Below, piece after piece: positions 11,895-29,140 of a stretch of DNA of 64,000 bases (positions within the stretch are counted from its first letter, which is position 1; the number at the start of each line of letters is the position of its first letter). The notes under the pieces were generated by a model that made no database searches, had not been told where the DNA came from, and was given only the letters and a program-made list of their open reading frames with translations. The translations under genes and the position numbers were made by a program. The stretch lies in contig WAEK01000010.1 of the NCBI GenBank assembly GCA_011634665.1, positions 62,001-126,000 on the forward strand. Reading direction: 5' to 3'. The stretch comes from Mortierella sp. BCC40632 (lineage: Eukaryota; Mortierellomycota; Mortierellomycetes; Mortierellales; Mortierellaceae).

Positions 11895-13159
11895 TTAAGC
11901 ACGGCGAGCACGGGCAGCAAGCTGACGAGCGTTAAGCTTGGGCTTCTTGGCCTCAACCTCACGCTTAACGGCCTCAGACTCCTCAGAGAGGACGACCTCA
12001 ATGTGGCAGGGAGAAGACATGTAGGGGTTGATACGACCGTGAGCACGGTAGGTGCGACGACGCTGGCGAGGAGCCTGGTTGACCTGAATGTGCTTGATGA
12101 CAAGAGCCTCCTGGTCGAGTCCCTTGACCTAGAGAAAAGGTGTCAAGAGTAAAGGGGATAGAGAGAAAGTATCGAATGAGCATTCTGTTGTACGCAGAAA
12201 AAATGAAGGGTTGATGAAAGATATTGGTTGTCCTCTTTTTTTTTCGTTTTTTGGGGAGAGGTAATGATGGAGCGAAGCCATTGTTGAAAAGAATCGGGGT
12301 GAACCGAGTGATCGAGATGCTGGGTCGAAATATGTAGTTTTCTTTCAATATGGTGGTCATTCGTTTGGTCAATTGTTGGTTTCTGTTGATGAAATATGAT
12401 CATCCGTAAAATACCATGCTGAAGAGTAAAGTTTCTTTTTTCTTCTTCCTGGAGAGTTGAAACAAGTTACTGAAGAACGACTGAAAGAGACACCATCATT
12501 GATAGTTCCACGAAATACAGGCAATTGAAGATATTCCAGATCATTCACACTAATGATGTGCCGATCAAAAACACTGTTCTCGCCGAAAGGGAACTGATTC
12601 TTCCAATGCTTTGTTGTTTTCCAGATGTATTGTCAGTGTAATGTCGGGTGTTCGGTCTCTTTCTCTTTCTCTTTACCTCGGCGTTGGACTGGGCGTTCTT
12701 GAGCAAGTCCAAGACGAACTCGCACGACTTGACGGGCCAGCGAGCCATGGTCATGCCGAAGGGCTTGGCCTGGGCAGTGCGGCCGATACCACCGTTGAAG
12801 CGGCGGAAAGGGATAGCCTGCTTGTGCTCCTTGACGGCTCCGAGGTAGGTGAGGGCCTTGTTCAACTTCAAGCCGGAGATGGCGGCAGCAACCTCACGGG
12901 TGTTCTTGAAGTGAACGCGGAGGTAAGAGCCGCGCGACAAGGCAGCTATTCGAGTCGGACAAAAAAAAAAGGAAAAAAGGTCGATGATTAGTCCACGGTT
13001 GGTCTTTGGTGTCTCTGATCCCGACTGTTGATCGACAAGTATGCCCCGATGCAATGGGTTGATGAACGCCAAACACTGTCTGTTGTTCTCCTTTATCAAA
13101 TGAGTCCTGGTCCACTTACTCTTGGAGCTGTTGGCTGGGGTAGCAGCGTATCTCACCAT
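11895..13159 (-). CDS. RPL17: Cytosolic 60S ribosomal protein L17 (uL22)
   Basis: Three exons: 13159-13120, 12945-12677 and 12128-11895, separated by introns of 174 and 548 nt, give 180 residues. The protein starts Met-Val-Arg-Tyr-Ala-Ala-Thr-Pro, contains [15 protein letters not shown] and His-Gly-Arg-Ile-Asn-Pro-Tyr, and ends in a basic Ala/Arg tail. All are hallmarks of eukaryotic uL22/L17, which lines the ribosomal exit tunnel. An intron just after the start and a long second intron are common in ribosomal-protein genes. I looked for a box C/D snoRNA in the long intron and found no convincing C/D pair. The CDS is G/C-rich at third positions, as expected for a highly expressed gene. Confidence 0.96.
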
Positions 13160-14169
13160 GTTGACCTAGATGAAGAGATTAACCATAGATGTGATAAAAA
13201 AAAAAGGGTCAGTCAAGTGCACTGACATTGTTTTGTTCGATTCCTCTGTGGTCCGTCTAAATCCTGATCGCCCTCGCCCACTCTTCCTACAGAAGAACCG
13301 AAGGTGGTGGGGTTTCTGGGGGGTTGAATGATTGTCTAAGAAGACTAATAGGATGAACAGTTGCGCCGAGAAGCACCCGTTGATTCACTATTCATTCCTT
13401 GATGCTGAGAACACTGACAAATTTCATCACTCTTTCATGACTTTTTTTTTTGTCCATGATTCTTGGTGGAGATGGTGGTAGCTAGATGTTGGGTTCATCC
13501 TTCTCTCTTTTTGAATTCGCCCATTCCATTTTAAAAGAAAGAGTTGGATGAGCCTTGGTGAATCCCACCAAAAGTCGGCTGCAAAAATTTAAAAAATAAA
13601 AAGTGCCGTGGTTATCCTCCAGAGTGACCGATGACTGGGGAGGGAGATCTCTATGAGACCCTGGGATGGAGAATGGTGTAGAGATTTCTGTAAAGATGCC
13701 TGGAGACGGTATCGATGGATCGATCGATGCATTCATGGTGTGTGTTGCCCTGCCATAGCGAATAGGTTGTCCTGCGTTGCATCCATCCGTTGGATCCTCC
13801 TCTGTGACTGTTTGCCAATGTCTACCTACGAAGAGAGAGACAAATAGAAAGAAGGCACCAAATTCCTCTCCGCCATATCATTTATTCAACTCTCTCGCCC
13901 TGGGCCTTTTTTGGTGGCGTGCTCTCTGGTTACGACCTGCCATAGTCGTGTCTCTCTTTTCTCTTTTTCTCCCTCTGTCTCCCTATATTGGGTCCCTTGC
14001 ATACACCCCCAAGGGATATCTAGACGTCTTGTCCAGACCCTAGACTAGTAGCAGAATAGTTGCCATCAACCAGACAGACTACTCACAAAGTCTTCCCACG
14101 AGGAAATATCTAGACTGGTCAGTGACATGAACCATGGGCGAGTGGCTGTGACCCGCTGTGGGACTGAGC

Positions 14170-14207
<38 letters not shown>

Positions 14208-14288
14208 ATTTCGAAAGGTGCGATGCGTTCAGGTCCTGACCTCCATCTCCCATTGTCCCTTGCGAATTCAGTATTCTACCTCTTGGAC
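13160..14288. promoter_or_regulatory. Divergent promoter region, RPL17 / SPRTN
   Basis: About 1.1 kb lies between two divergent genes. A pure A tract of 31 bases (14171-14201) sits roughly 90 bp before the SPRTN start and could act as a nucleosome-excluding poly(dA:dT) element (inference). A TATA-like sequence was not clear. No gene is supported. Confidence 0.45.
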
Positions 14289-16188
14289 ATGGACTCGGAA
14301 CTCACGGACGAGAGTCTGGCTAGAATTCTCCAGGACCAAGAGTACAGCAACGCAAAGCATCGAGCCGAGGAAAACAATGCCCCATTCAAGGATTTGCATG
14401 GCCTTTTCTTGGCTTTTGATGACCTCTACTTTGACTCTAAATTGGGAGCATGCGAAGTCCGCTGGAGCCCTAGGATGACACGCTGGTAATCTCCATCCTC
14501 ATTTCTTGTTTCCTCCTCAGCTTGAAGCGCCTCCATTTCCTCAACGACCAGAGTTACAAACGCTGACTGGGTTCCTGGACAGTGCTGGACTCTGTGTATA
14601 TCAAACTGGGGGCTACTGCTCGATACGTCTTTCCGAGCCTCTTCTCAAGTTTAGGCCCGAGTCAGATTACATTGATACGCTGCTCCACGAGATGATCCAG
14701 TATGTAGTAAATTGGCCTTTGGTTGCTGTTTTTATCCGTCGCTTCTAGAGACACTCCTCGGCCTAGGGAACAAGGAGATACTCAGACTTACTTATTTCGT
14801 AGTGCATACCTCTTTGTCACGCAAGCGATCCAAGACCGTGACGGACATGGACCAAATGTAAGGCTGCCCCCTGTTTTACTTTGCGTGTTGTGATTGTCTA
14901 GAGTATGGTAGTTGGTGGTACTGACCCCTCCTGAACAAAGTTTCAACATCATATGGACAGGATCAACAAGTTGGCAGGGACCAGCATTACGATTTACCAC
15001 ACATTCCACGACGAGGTCCGCTACTACAAGACACATGTCTGGAAATGCAACGGACCATGTCAAAATAAACCTCCTTACTTTGGAACCGTTCGGCGATCCA
15101 TGAATAGGTATCATCTCCCATCCTTTTACTCTAGATCTTGCTTTAGCCTACTGCACTCCTTTCCATTTTCATTGGCACTCACGACCCGAATACTCTTTCT
15201 CGATAGACCTCCACAACCGGCCGATTCTTGGTTTGCTGAGCACCAGTCCACATGTGGAGGCACTTATACAAAGATCTCGGAACCAGAGCCCAAGAAGAAA
15301 CCATCCTCTAACCCCAGCAAAGAATCTTCGAAATCCAAGGAACCTCCAAAGCCCATAGGACGGACACTTTTGGATAACTACTTGACTGGTACCAATAAGA
15401 AGGAAATGGATGCGCCGTCATCTTCTCGATCAACTTCCGCTTCTACCACCCCTCAATCTACAATTGACGTTGAGGCAATTTCCAGGGAAAACATTAAAGG
15501 CAGCAAGGCAAAAGAGGTTATAGTACTGGATGACGATTGCACTAATTATATCAAGGCAACCAAAGCAGGAGAGTGGAGAGATCCGTCACCATCAACGCTG
15601 GACTTGCAAGGGCCACCGGGGATGTCGCCAAGGGAAGCTGCGGCTGCAGCCGCTATTGCACGGTTTGAGCGACAGATGAAACTGAAGGGTGGACGATTCA
15701 AGTCGCTGTCGTCTTCGTCTTCGTCGTCTTCGTCGTCTTCGTCAGCGGTGGTGTCGACCATGTCAAACCGGACGACAGCGTCTTCATCAATTGCAGCAAT
15801 ACCTAAAAGAAAAAGAGTGATCCTCGTTGACAGTGATACAGAAGATGAATACGACATCCAAAAAGACCAACTTTTATTTGAACCCAGGATAAGTGACCCA
15901 AAAAGAATCAAGCCAGGAGCCTCAAATTCATATCCATCGTCATCATCGTCAACATCTTCTTCTTCTTCTTCTTCTTCCTCTCCTTATACTTCAGAGATTC
16001 TGTCCGACAATGTGATTAGGGCTGAAAAGAAAGACTCGACTCCAGCTTTGCAACGCCCTCCACCAAAGATTCAAGAGTCGTCCGAAGAGGTCCAATGCCC
16101 TGTCTGCTCAGACTTTGTCCAGGCATTGACCATTAATGATCATGTGGACCTCTGCATATGGCGCGCAAGTGGAGAACTTGATGACTGA
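14289..16188 (+). CDS. SPRTN: SprT-like DNA-protein crosslink metalloprotease (Spartan)
   Basis: Five exons: 14289-14485, 14583-14699, 14803-14857, 14941-15107 and 15207-16188 (505 residues). Splicing restores the zinc-protease motif His-Glu-Met-Ile-His across the exon 2/3 junction (about residues 100-105), with the third His in Asp-Gly-His-Gly-Pro. The SprT zinc-binding region follows, with Cys-Asn-Gly-Pro-Cys-Gln and Cys-Gly-Gly-Thr-Tyr. A PCNA-interacting-like Arg-Thr-Leu-Leu-Asp-Asn-Tyr-Leu lies near residue 230. Low-complexity Ser runs follow, and the C-terminus is a UBZ4 ubiquitin-binding zinc finger (Cys-Pro-x2-Cys...His...Cys). The enzyme cleaves proteins covalently trapped on DNA during replication. 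The last intron (15108-15206, 99 nt) has no stop in frame, so its retention would add 33 residues. An upstream in-frame extension to 14127 crosses the poly-A tract and was not used. Confidence 0.93.
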
Positions 16189-17136
16189 AAGATTATTTTT
16201 TTTGAGGACATTGGCCAATTCTGTTTGTGTTAGTTTCTCCTCCCCATCTCGCCTCATTCCTAGATCTCATTCTCGCGCACATATACACACTTTCTCTCCC
16301 TCTCTCTTTCTCTCTTGTACAACATTTGTATTGCAGAACCCCTCTCTCAGCTTTGAACAGCCCAAAATGAAGGCGCAAAAAAGCCCAAAGAGCTCTCCAG
16401 AGATCCTAGCAGTTTGTACACATGAGGAAGGGCGAGAGAGGGTAAAGAAAGAAAGAGATAGATGATTACCCAAGTAATCCAATTGATGAAGATCAAGTTT
16501 ACAGGAAGGTGGTTGGGGGGAAGGGGGGAGGACGGGGAGGGTGTGAGTGCACAATTACAATTGAGTTTTGCACTTTTTTTTTTTTATCCATCCAGGTCCA
16601 GGATGTGGATACAGGACTCTGGGTTGTGATTTCTTTCCAAGAGTTTGATCCGATACGCTTCCAGTGTTGAAGTAAAAGCAGAAAAAAAAAACAAAAAAAA
16701 AAAAAAAAAAAAAAAAGACTGGAACATGGGAATGCAAGGCATGCGCAAAATACAAATGAGAGCGTTGTGTTACCTGGTGAGGGGTCGTTGGACAACGATG
16801 TTTTTTTTTTTTTTTTTTTTTTTGCTCAGGCTGTCGAAAAAGAGGAACTCCGCATCTTCTTTCTTCGGATGCTGCTATTGAGAAATATTAGAGTGTTAGG
16901 TTTGTCCGCGATGAAGGTGCTATCAGCTCTAGTGGGCCTATCCAAAAGCACTAGCAGTCTTCTTATTTTTATATATATTTATTTGAAAGAGTAGAAGGTG
17001 AAGAAAATGATTAGGCGGGAGACTTGTCATTGTTTCGTCATCCTGGAAGGATAACACAGTCAAAGCGTTCTAATGTTGCCCTTTCCCTTCTTTTGTCATT
17101 ACAATCAGATCCTCAGCATATTCTCCTGTTGTCTGA

Positions 17137-17176
<40 letters not shown>

Positions 17177-17598
17177 AGGGACGCGTGACAGTAACGAGGG
17201 TGGCTATTAAGATTGCCCTAAGCATTTTTTTTTTTCTTTTTTTTTTCTCACAGGCCCCTTTGCAATTTACTTCGAGAACTCCGTAAAGATATTATCACAT
17301 TAGCCGCCTGTTCAATAGAGCATCGGATATTTGCCAGAGTGGTGGTAGTGGAAATGGTAGTGGCGGTGGTGTAACATTAAAGTTCTGTAATCCCTGCCGC
17401 CCTTTTCGAATGACATTCTTTCCGACATTGCATTGCATACACACGGTAGAAATGTTCATGCGGAAACCCTCCCTCCTCCCTCCTTCCCTTTCCTTTGTTT
17501 GGGCTAGGGCCTGTGTGTTGTGCTGCACGCAGATACATCATTCGTTTGGTGTTCCCTGGTCCAGAAAAATGGAACCATGACACCAAGAGATCTCTCTT

Positions 17599-17634
<36 letters not shown>

Positions 17635-17857
17635 TATTACGGTGACGATGAATAGCACATTAGACGAACACTTTGGGTCGAGAGATGAGAGGAGGTATAA
17701 GACTATATAAACTGGCAACAGATCGTATGAACAAAGAAAAGAAAATCGACTGTTCCTGCGGAGAGCAAAGAGTAGACAAGGATGACGAGTGGTATTTAAA
17801 AGAATAAGCCAATAGGTCTGTGTGAATGAGAGGGAAGGAACAAATGGCGCTGCCCGT
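16189..17857. other. Convergent intergenic region rich in homopolymers
   Basis: This 1.67-kb region lies between the 3' ends of SPRTN and the DUF4112 gene. It contains exceptionally long A/T tracts (about 16697-16716, 16801-16823, 17141-17173 and 17600-17632) and CT/AG-rich runs. No coding region is supported; the short frames here are mostly low-complexity. Confidence 0.5.
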
Positions 17858-18177
17858 TTATCGGTAGTCTCTGCTCCTTGAATGACTCCTCGAATGGCTT
17901 CTTGAATGGCTTCTTGAATGGCTCCTCGAATGACTCCTCTGTTGGCTTCCTGAACGGCTTCTTGAGCGGCGCCTTGCTGGTGGTGGACGAGCAGCAGCTT
18001 CGGCAGCGGCAGCAGCAGCGGCGGCGGCAGCACGTTCGGCCTCAGCCTGTTCTGCTGCCGCACGCTTATACAAGAATTCCTCAAACAGCTTTGCATTCTT
18101 ATCGTTGGCCTTGAACATAAAGTCGATAAAATCACCAAGGACCGGAACTAACCCAGACTAAGAAATTTCGGTAGAAT

Positions 18178-18217
<40 letters not shown>

Positions 18218-18516
18218 CGGCAAATACATGAGTGAGCATTCTGACAAGGGAACTTCGGGCATATAAAACAAACAAGGTTTTCACTCTGGACAGCCGCTGG
18301 GAAATCTCCCCAAGAGAGAGAGAGGGAGAGAAAGATAGAGACGGTTCCTGTTGCTAAGCAAGAGTCTAGAAAGACTTACCCCAAAGTCAATGGCGATATT
18401 GAGCATCATCCGGGAGGTGAGTTCCTTGGGGATGTCTGCCTTCTGCGCAATTTGAACCAGGCGCAAAGCCATATAGAGTGTTATAAAGTCTCCTGCGACA
18501 GGTACCAACCCTACAA

Positions 18517-18571
<55 letters not shown>

Positions 18572-18900
18572 GGGTGGTGAGTATTCCTGCAGTGTATGCA
18601 GCGGGAAGGAGCATGTTCGTCCCAGCAAAGCGAACCGACCCCAAGACCCTTACCGAGGATAGGATCGAGACCAAAGCGAACAAATCCCAAATTGATTCCC
18701 GTGTCGAGGACCTTGGCGCGTTTCTTGACCTGCTCAAGGATTTCTGCGTCCCGTTCAGACAAGAGGACCTTGGCCTTCTTGTTACTCTTGAACATGCCAA
18801 AGAACTTGCTTCCCTTGGATCCAGACTCCTGTCGCCGGTGGTGGCGATAGTGCTCCTGCGGGATCTCCATGATATACTCTTCCTGCTGGCGCCTTGGCAT
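17858..18900 (-). CDS. DUF4112-family membrane protein
   Basis: Three exons: 18900-18654, 18510-18380 and 18157-17858, with introns of 143 and 222 nt (225 residues). The middle has the paired DUF4112 signature: Gly-x5-Pro-Ile-Leu-Gly-Leu-Val-Pro-Val-Ala-Gly-Asp, and then Ser-Gly-Leu-Val-Pro-Val-Leu-Gly-Asp-Phe-Ile-Asp, followed by Phe-Lys-Ala-Asn-x-Lys-Asn. The N-terminus is charged and basic. The C-terminus has an Ala-rich helix and then an Arg/Ser/His-Ser repeat. DUF4112 proteins are found in bacteria, archaea and fungi and are predicted to be membrane-associated; their function is unknown. The RS-like tail is Ser-Arg/Ser-His repetitive. The first intron is largely an AG microsatellite. Confidence 0.82.
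18519..18567. repeat. (AG)n microsatellite inside an intron
   Basis: About 24 uninterrupted AG units start right beside the acceptor region of DUF4112 intron 1; on the coding strand this is a CT repeat serving as the polypyrimidine tract. Length variation here could affect splicing (inference). Confidence 0.9.
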
Positions 18901-19796
18901 GGTGGCGTTACTGGTGGGGGGGGGGAGGCGTTGAGAGAGGTGTTCAGGCACGTGTTGGTGTTGGGCCACAAGGATGAGACAGCGGCGGTTGGGAGGGAAG
19001 GATGATCAAGTGTAAAGAAGAGGAGATGCACAAATGGAGAGAGGGAGAGAGAAAGAGGAAGAGAGAAAAAAGAGAAGGGGAGATGGTGGTCAAGGGATGA
19101 TGGAGAGAAGGAGATGAAGAAGAAAGGATGAGAAGAAGAAAAAAAAAAAAAAAAAAAAAAAAAAGGGAAAACAGAAAGACTTTATGGAAGAAATGGCCCG
19201 AGAGCGAGAATGAGCGAGCCTGCTACTGCAGCCACGGGGGTTTATGAGCAAATACAGGAGAGAGGGATGACCATACAATAAGCTGACCAGGCATGGTGAG
19301 AAAGCCAAGCATTCATTACGTCAAAGGACCCATTAGGATCCAACTCGACGGGTCGAGCATGTGTGGCTCAGGTCCCGGATGAATGAGTCGTTCCATGATG
19401 GCGATGTGGGAGTTAGAGGGAGTGGAGAGAGTGAGAGACAAGAAGGGACAGGGACACACTCCGAGATTGGCTCGGGAGAAGGAACACGAGGGAGAGGGAT
19501 AAATTTAAGATTTGGAGTTTTGGGGGTGGTGGTTTGATTTCATTACCTGCTCTGGTCTGGTCTACTGAAGAGGTCTGGTCTAGAGGTCTAGAGGCTTGGT
19601 CTGGTCTGGTCTTCTGGTAAAAGACACTGTAAAGTGATTTGATTGATTTTTTGGGTCCCTACTGCTGAGCTCAGATCACCCAACCGATCAAGAGAAGCTT
19701 CTTTTTTTATTCTTATTCCTTCTTGGCAAACATGTGCTTTTCCCTCCCCTTCTTCAAGTCTACAACAATCTAATAGCTTCCTCTCGTGCACCTGCC
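18901..19796. other. Intergenic region, ABCC 3' end to DUF4112 promoter
   Basis: About 0.9 kb lies between two genes on the minus strand. It contains AG-rich tracts (19030-19135), an A tract near 19140-19164 and repeated CTGGTCTGGTCTA-type short repeats (19550-19610). It should hold the DUF4112 promoter and the ABCC terminator. No gene is seen. Confidence 0.5.
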
Positions 19797-25072
<5,276 letters not shown>

Positions 25073-25436
25073 ATGTGGTATCTATGGTGAAGGACTGACT
25101 ATGTGTGAAGACCAAGAGAGCCCAGCAAAAGAGTTGGTTTCTTGGTATCGCCTGGGTGGCGCTTTTTGTAGATGGAGTGTATGAGACGATGAAAGATGAG
25201 CAAATGGAATGTGTAATTGGGCTGGATTGAGATCGGAGAAAGTGAGATTAATGGCGGGTGGACAAGTGGCCGAATCCAAGCTTTTATAGACGCCCCCTTT
25301 ACCAGTAAGATCTTAGCTTTCCCTTTCTCTCTCTCTCTCGCCGCTCGCTTGCTCTCTCGCTTTCTCTATCCCTCCCCCTCCCTCCCCTTGCAGGCTCAAC
25401 GAAGCTCGTGCCACGGATGGGACCCGCCGCAGCAGC

Positions 25437-25467
<31 letters not shown>

Positions 25468-27000
25468 AGATAGAAGACGACGGCGTGAGTCAATACGGTA
25501 TTCTTCCAAAAAAAGGAACACCGGAAAGAGAGCGTAGACTGAGAGGCAACAGGTGGAGATAGTAGGGATAGAAGAAAGAGTAATATTAACAAGGTGTCGA
25601 TGCACTCCTCGACAGGGGAACCCTCTTCTCTAGGAAGAAGCTCAATCGTTGTTCGAGAATGCACATCCATCCAAGTCCATCTTTATTCAGGGGGAACAGT
25701 CAGCTGTCTCTCTCTCTTTTTTTTTAATGGATTTGCCTCTCGATTTCTCTACGAATGGTGGTCCGAGCGATTCTAGACTCGTTGCTTTCTGAAGATGATA
25801 CCTTCATGGAAACTATTTCGAGTGATGGCCAAGGAGGGGAAAGGGCCATCTCTAGGGTCAAAAAAGAAAAGGAAAAAAAGAAAAAGAAAATAATTGTCGA
25901 TAGAGATGAAGAAGAAGGATCCTTTTGAGAGGAAGGGTAAACGGTAAAAGAGATCTAGGGTGTTTACCAATCTGCTTTACTCTGGCAATGCACAACAAGA
26001 TGAAAGCCCGGATAAACGGAGCAACGCAACCGGGGAGGGGAGGGGGGATTAGGAACAGGCAACAAATGTTCATAGTCGACGGGAAGATAGGATTGACCAC
26101 ATTAACCTTATCTACAAGCTCCGAGCGCCGAACATGGGCCAGGTCAAGTCATCTTAGGTCGTCACTTTCTTTATCCCTCCGAGTCATGACCAGATTTCCC
26201 ACCCTGTCGACTCATGATTCACAGGGACCCTGGAAAATGAGTTAAACACATAGCCGCTCTGAAATGGTGTGACAAAGGCTCTCAGCACTCCAGGGGAGTT
26301 GTGCCAACATTGCATCCCGCGCCAAAGGTAGATGCTTTTTTTCGCTGCTCAACCAGTCTGAACATAGCCTGGCAAACATTCCGTGAGAAAAATAACATTG
26401 TTTTTTATTCAAGTACGTAGTAGAATACTTAGAGAACGAAATAAAGTCGAAAGAATATTGCACTTCTCGTAGACGTCCACGGCGAACGGACAAGTCACCG
26501 GGCGTGAGTAAAGGCGCAAGTTTGATCTTTGCCGTGAAAAAAAAATAACCTGCGATGGAGTAACGCTGGCCATTAGAGTATCGGCATGTGTGTGTTTGTG
26601 TGTAAAAGGGGGGATGAAGGGAAGGAGGGGGACAACTGTACTAGACTACTGGCCAGACAATTTGACAATGGACCTGAAGCATTTTTCCAAGCGTTCGCTT
26701 TATTATTTTTTTTTACCTTTCTCACTTCATTCTGCAATTGATCCACAGTTACTACTTAGTCATAAAAAGACCATGCTTACCTAGTGTGACAAAGAGAATG
26801 ATTAAAGATGAGTACAACTAATCTTTGCTTCACTCGACGGATTGAACCGAAGGAATGGTAATTGTGGTATAGTCAGGAGCTAGTTTTAATCTGGAGATGC
26901 ATAGAAAAGCCTCCGCCTGAAGAAACCTTACATCCCAGCTAGGCAAACATGAAGTCATGAAGACACAACCCGGACAAGCCTAAGAAATGAATCACGCAGA
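25073..27000. other. Intergenic region upstream of the ABCC gene
   Basis: About 1.9 kb. It holds CT-rich leader-like sequence at 25317-25390, an A17 tract near 25440 and several AG/CT-rich stretches that fit an ABCC promoter/5' leader on the minus strand. No open frame shows convincing protein character. Confidence 0.45.
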
Positions 27001-29140
27001 CTAAAGAGATCTAGGGATCTCCCGACTCAAAAGAGTCCACACATGCCCGGCGAGAAACAAACTGTTTCTCCAAAAAGCACAGCGTAGCCTAATGTGACCC
27101 ATGCCCAGCAAGGACGGTCTGTGAACTACAAACAACATGATGCCCACAATGCTGAAAAGAAGACCAAGACATGCGAAGACTCCCACCTCCCCCTTCCAAG
27201 TATCAAGCGCCTCTACCAAGAAAACCTCGATAGAATTACTCGACACGAGGCCGGAAGGAAATGTAGCATCCTCATAGAATGGATTTAACTAGTTATCATC
27301 ATTTGGCCACCTTATGGGATAATTGCCAATGATTGATAGTCGAGGCCTTAGACATACCTTAGTTTAAGACTTTTCTCTCTTTTCAGATCCAGTTCATCAT
27401 TCAGACGAAGTTGCAGAACTCTATGGACAAAGTAGACAAGACGGTTAGTCATGCTTCGTTATCCACATAAAGGGTCTCGATAAGAGTCGAGTAAAAGAAT
27501 CAGGGATCAAAAAGGGTGTCTTCTTTAAAAGAATTTCAGATGAAACACGGATGATCAGAACATCATATTGCTCACTCAAAGGTGTAGGTCGGATGATGTC
27601 CAAGGAAAGGGCTCTTACCAGTTGGATCGAAGTTGCCTCAGTAAGCCAAGGCAAAAGGGAGGGGCAAAGCACCACCTAAACCAAGCCGCAATAAAATGAA
27701 AACACGATCAGTAATTGGATCAACGTGCCCACGGCTTGGGATATCCATCAAAAATCGAGTCGATTGTCAGAAAAGATTTTTGGTAATATTGTTTATCCTC
27801 CATGATCTCTGTCGGAAGCAGAACTGAAATTTGTGTTGTCATCACTACGACTCTTGACAGTCTAAATACTGTCGAAGGAATTTTTATTCTACTTACCACA
27901 AGCGACCAGGACAAGGTCCAGAAGCAAATGCCTGACTGGATCGTCTAATTTAAGGTCTGTTCAGACATCAAAAGCAAAATGTTAGTGAAATCGTTCAGAC
28001 ACGACCACTTGCTGTCAGATGAATGACTAGCCAATGGTTCAGAATAAGTTTTGGTATTTTGGATATCCTCCATGATCTCTGTCGGAAGCAGAACTGAAAA
28101 ATTTGTTTGTCATCAGATTACTGGCTGGTTTTTTTTAAAAAAAAAGTCCCAAGGTGGGGACGAGACTTACCATTTTTTAAGATGCTTTTGGAACGTCTTG
28201 AAATGTGTCCTATCAAGGCTACCGAGAGATCAGCCTTTAAGTCAAATAGACAAAAAACAAAAGATTGGTTAGGGTGTCATTCAAATTTGTTTGTTTCTTT
28301 TACTGTCCAAACAAAGAGTGTTGGAGTAGTTGAATCGTCAGATGGTAGTGCATGTTTCGTGCTCAGGTGCTCGCAAAGAAACGGTATGGATTTATCCTCA
28401 TACGAAATTGATCCAAGAGATTTAATCGAGATGATGTTGAATGGGGGAGGGGATCCAAGTTACATACCATTTGGTGTTGTCTCGTCGATCAGACCTTTGA
28501 TCTGTCCGTGATCCAGCGACCAACGTGCATTATACTAATGTCAAGACCGAGATTCAGACTGAGGGTTAGATTTCTCTTCCATAGAGTGAATTGAGGGTTT
28601 GATCTGGATTGCCACTTCTGGTGGCAAACAAGCATTGCTGTGAGCCAAGATCAGAAACGAGGAATTCCATTTGGTTTACGTAGGGTCCACAAGATGTATT
28701 CAGGGTATCGTTTTACGTACAACTTTTTCATCAGAGAAAAGAAGAAGGCGGCTTCAGATGAAGCAATGCAGAAAGGGATGAAGCGCGATGAAGCCATCAC
28801 GACAACAATCCGAAAGAAGACTTACCAAGTAGGAGTCGCGGTGCGCGAGAAGGGGAGGAGAGGAAGAAGAACAAGTGCTGGTATTATTGTGAAAATTTTT
28901 ATAGGTGTTTCTCGCGTTTTTTCTCGAATTTTTTTTTTTTTTTTTTTTTTTGTGGCGTAGATGTAAACGATTTGATCGTTGTTGCTACTGAACAGCATTC
29001 TACCTTGTCTGTTCCCAATGCGCACTGGTAACCCTATTTCTCTCTCCAGGAATAATTGACCTTGTGCGGGGATGGCCCACCCCTGGGTCGCAGAATTACC
29101 TACAGCATCTCGTGAGAAACAGACAGCGGTCATCCCTCTG
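27001..29140 (-). pseudogene. Decayed multi-exon membrane-protein gene with a duplicated exon
   Basis: On the minus strand a series of short open stretches is bounded by good GT/AG sites. One, near 29140-28960, includes Phe-Leu-Glu-Arg-Glu-Ile-Gly-Leu-Pro-Val. Exon 28534-28468 reads Tyr-Asn-Ala-Arg-Trp-Ser-Leu-Asp-His-Gly. Others follow at about 28240-28173, 27950-27898 (Asp-Asp-Pro-Val-Arg-His-Leu-Leu-Leu-Asp) and 27420-27358. The last, 27288-27001, contains a strongly hydrophobic segment (Leu-Gly-Leu-Leu-Phe-Ser-Ile-Val-Gly-Ile) and ends at a stop. One exon start (Leu-Leu-Pro-Thr-Glu-Ile-Met-Glu-Asp) occurs twice, with its acceptor. Phases of neighbouring pieces conflict (for example between 27358 and 27288) and in-frame stops intervene. 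I therefore read it as a pseudogene, though a wrong splice guess could mimic this. I do not recognise the family. Confidence 0.4.
27794..28112. repeat. Two direct copies of a ~47-bp exon-start sequence
   Basis: Positions 27794-27840 and 28064-28112 are nearly identical (shared core 27794-27829 = 28064-28099). Each covers a 3' splice acceptor plus the first codons of an exon on the minus strand, about 270 bp apart. This indicates a local exon duplication within the decayed gene. Confidence 0.85.

Noticed and set aside
12129..12676. Possible intronic box C/D snoRNA in RPL17
   Set aside because: ATGATG-like sequences occur, but no C/D pair with flanking complementarity and correct spacing could be identified.
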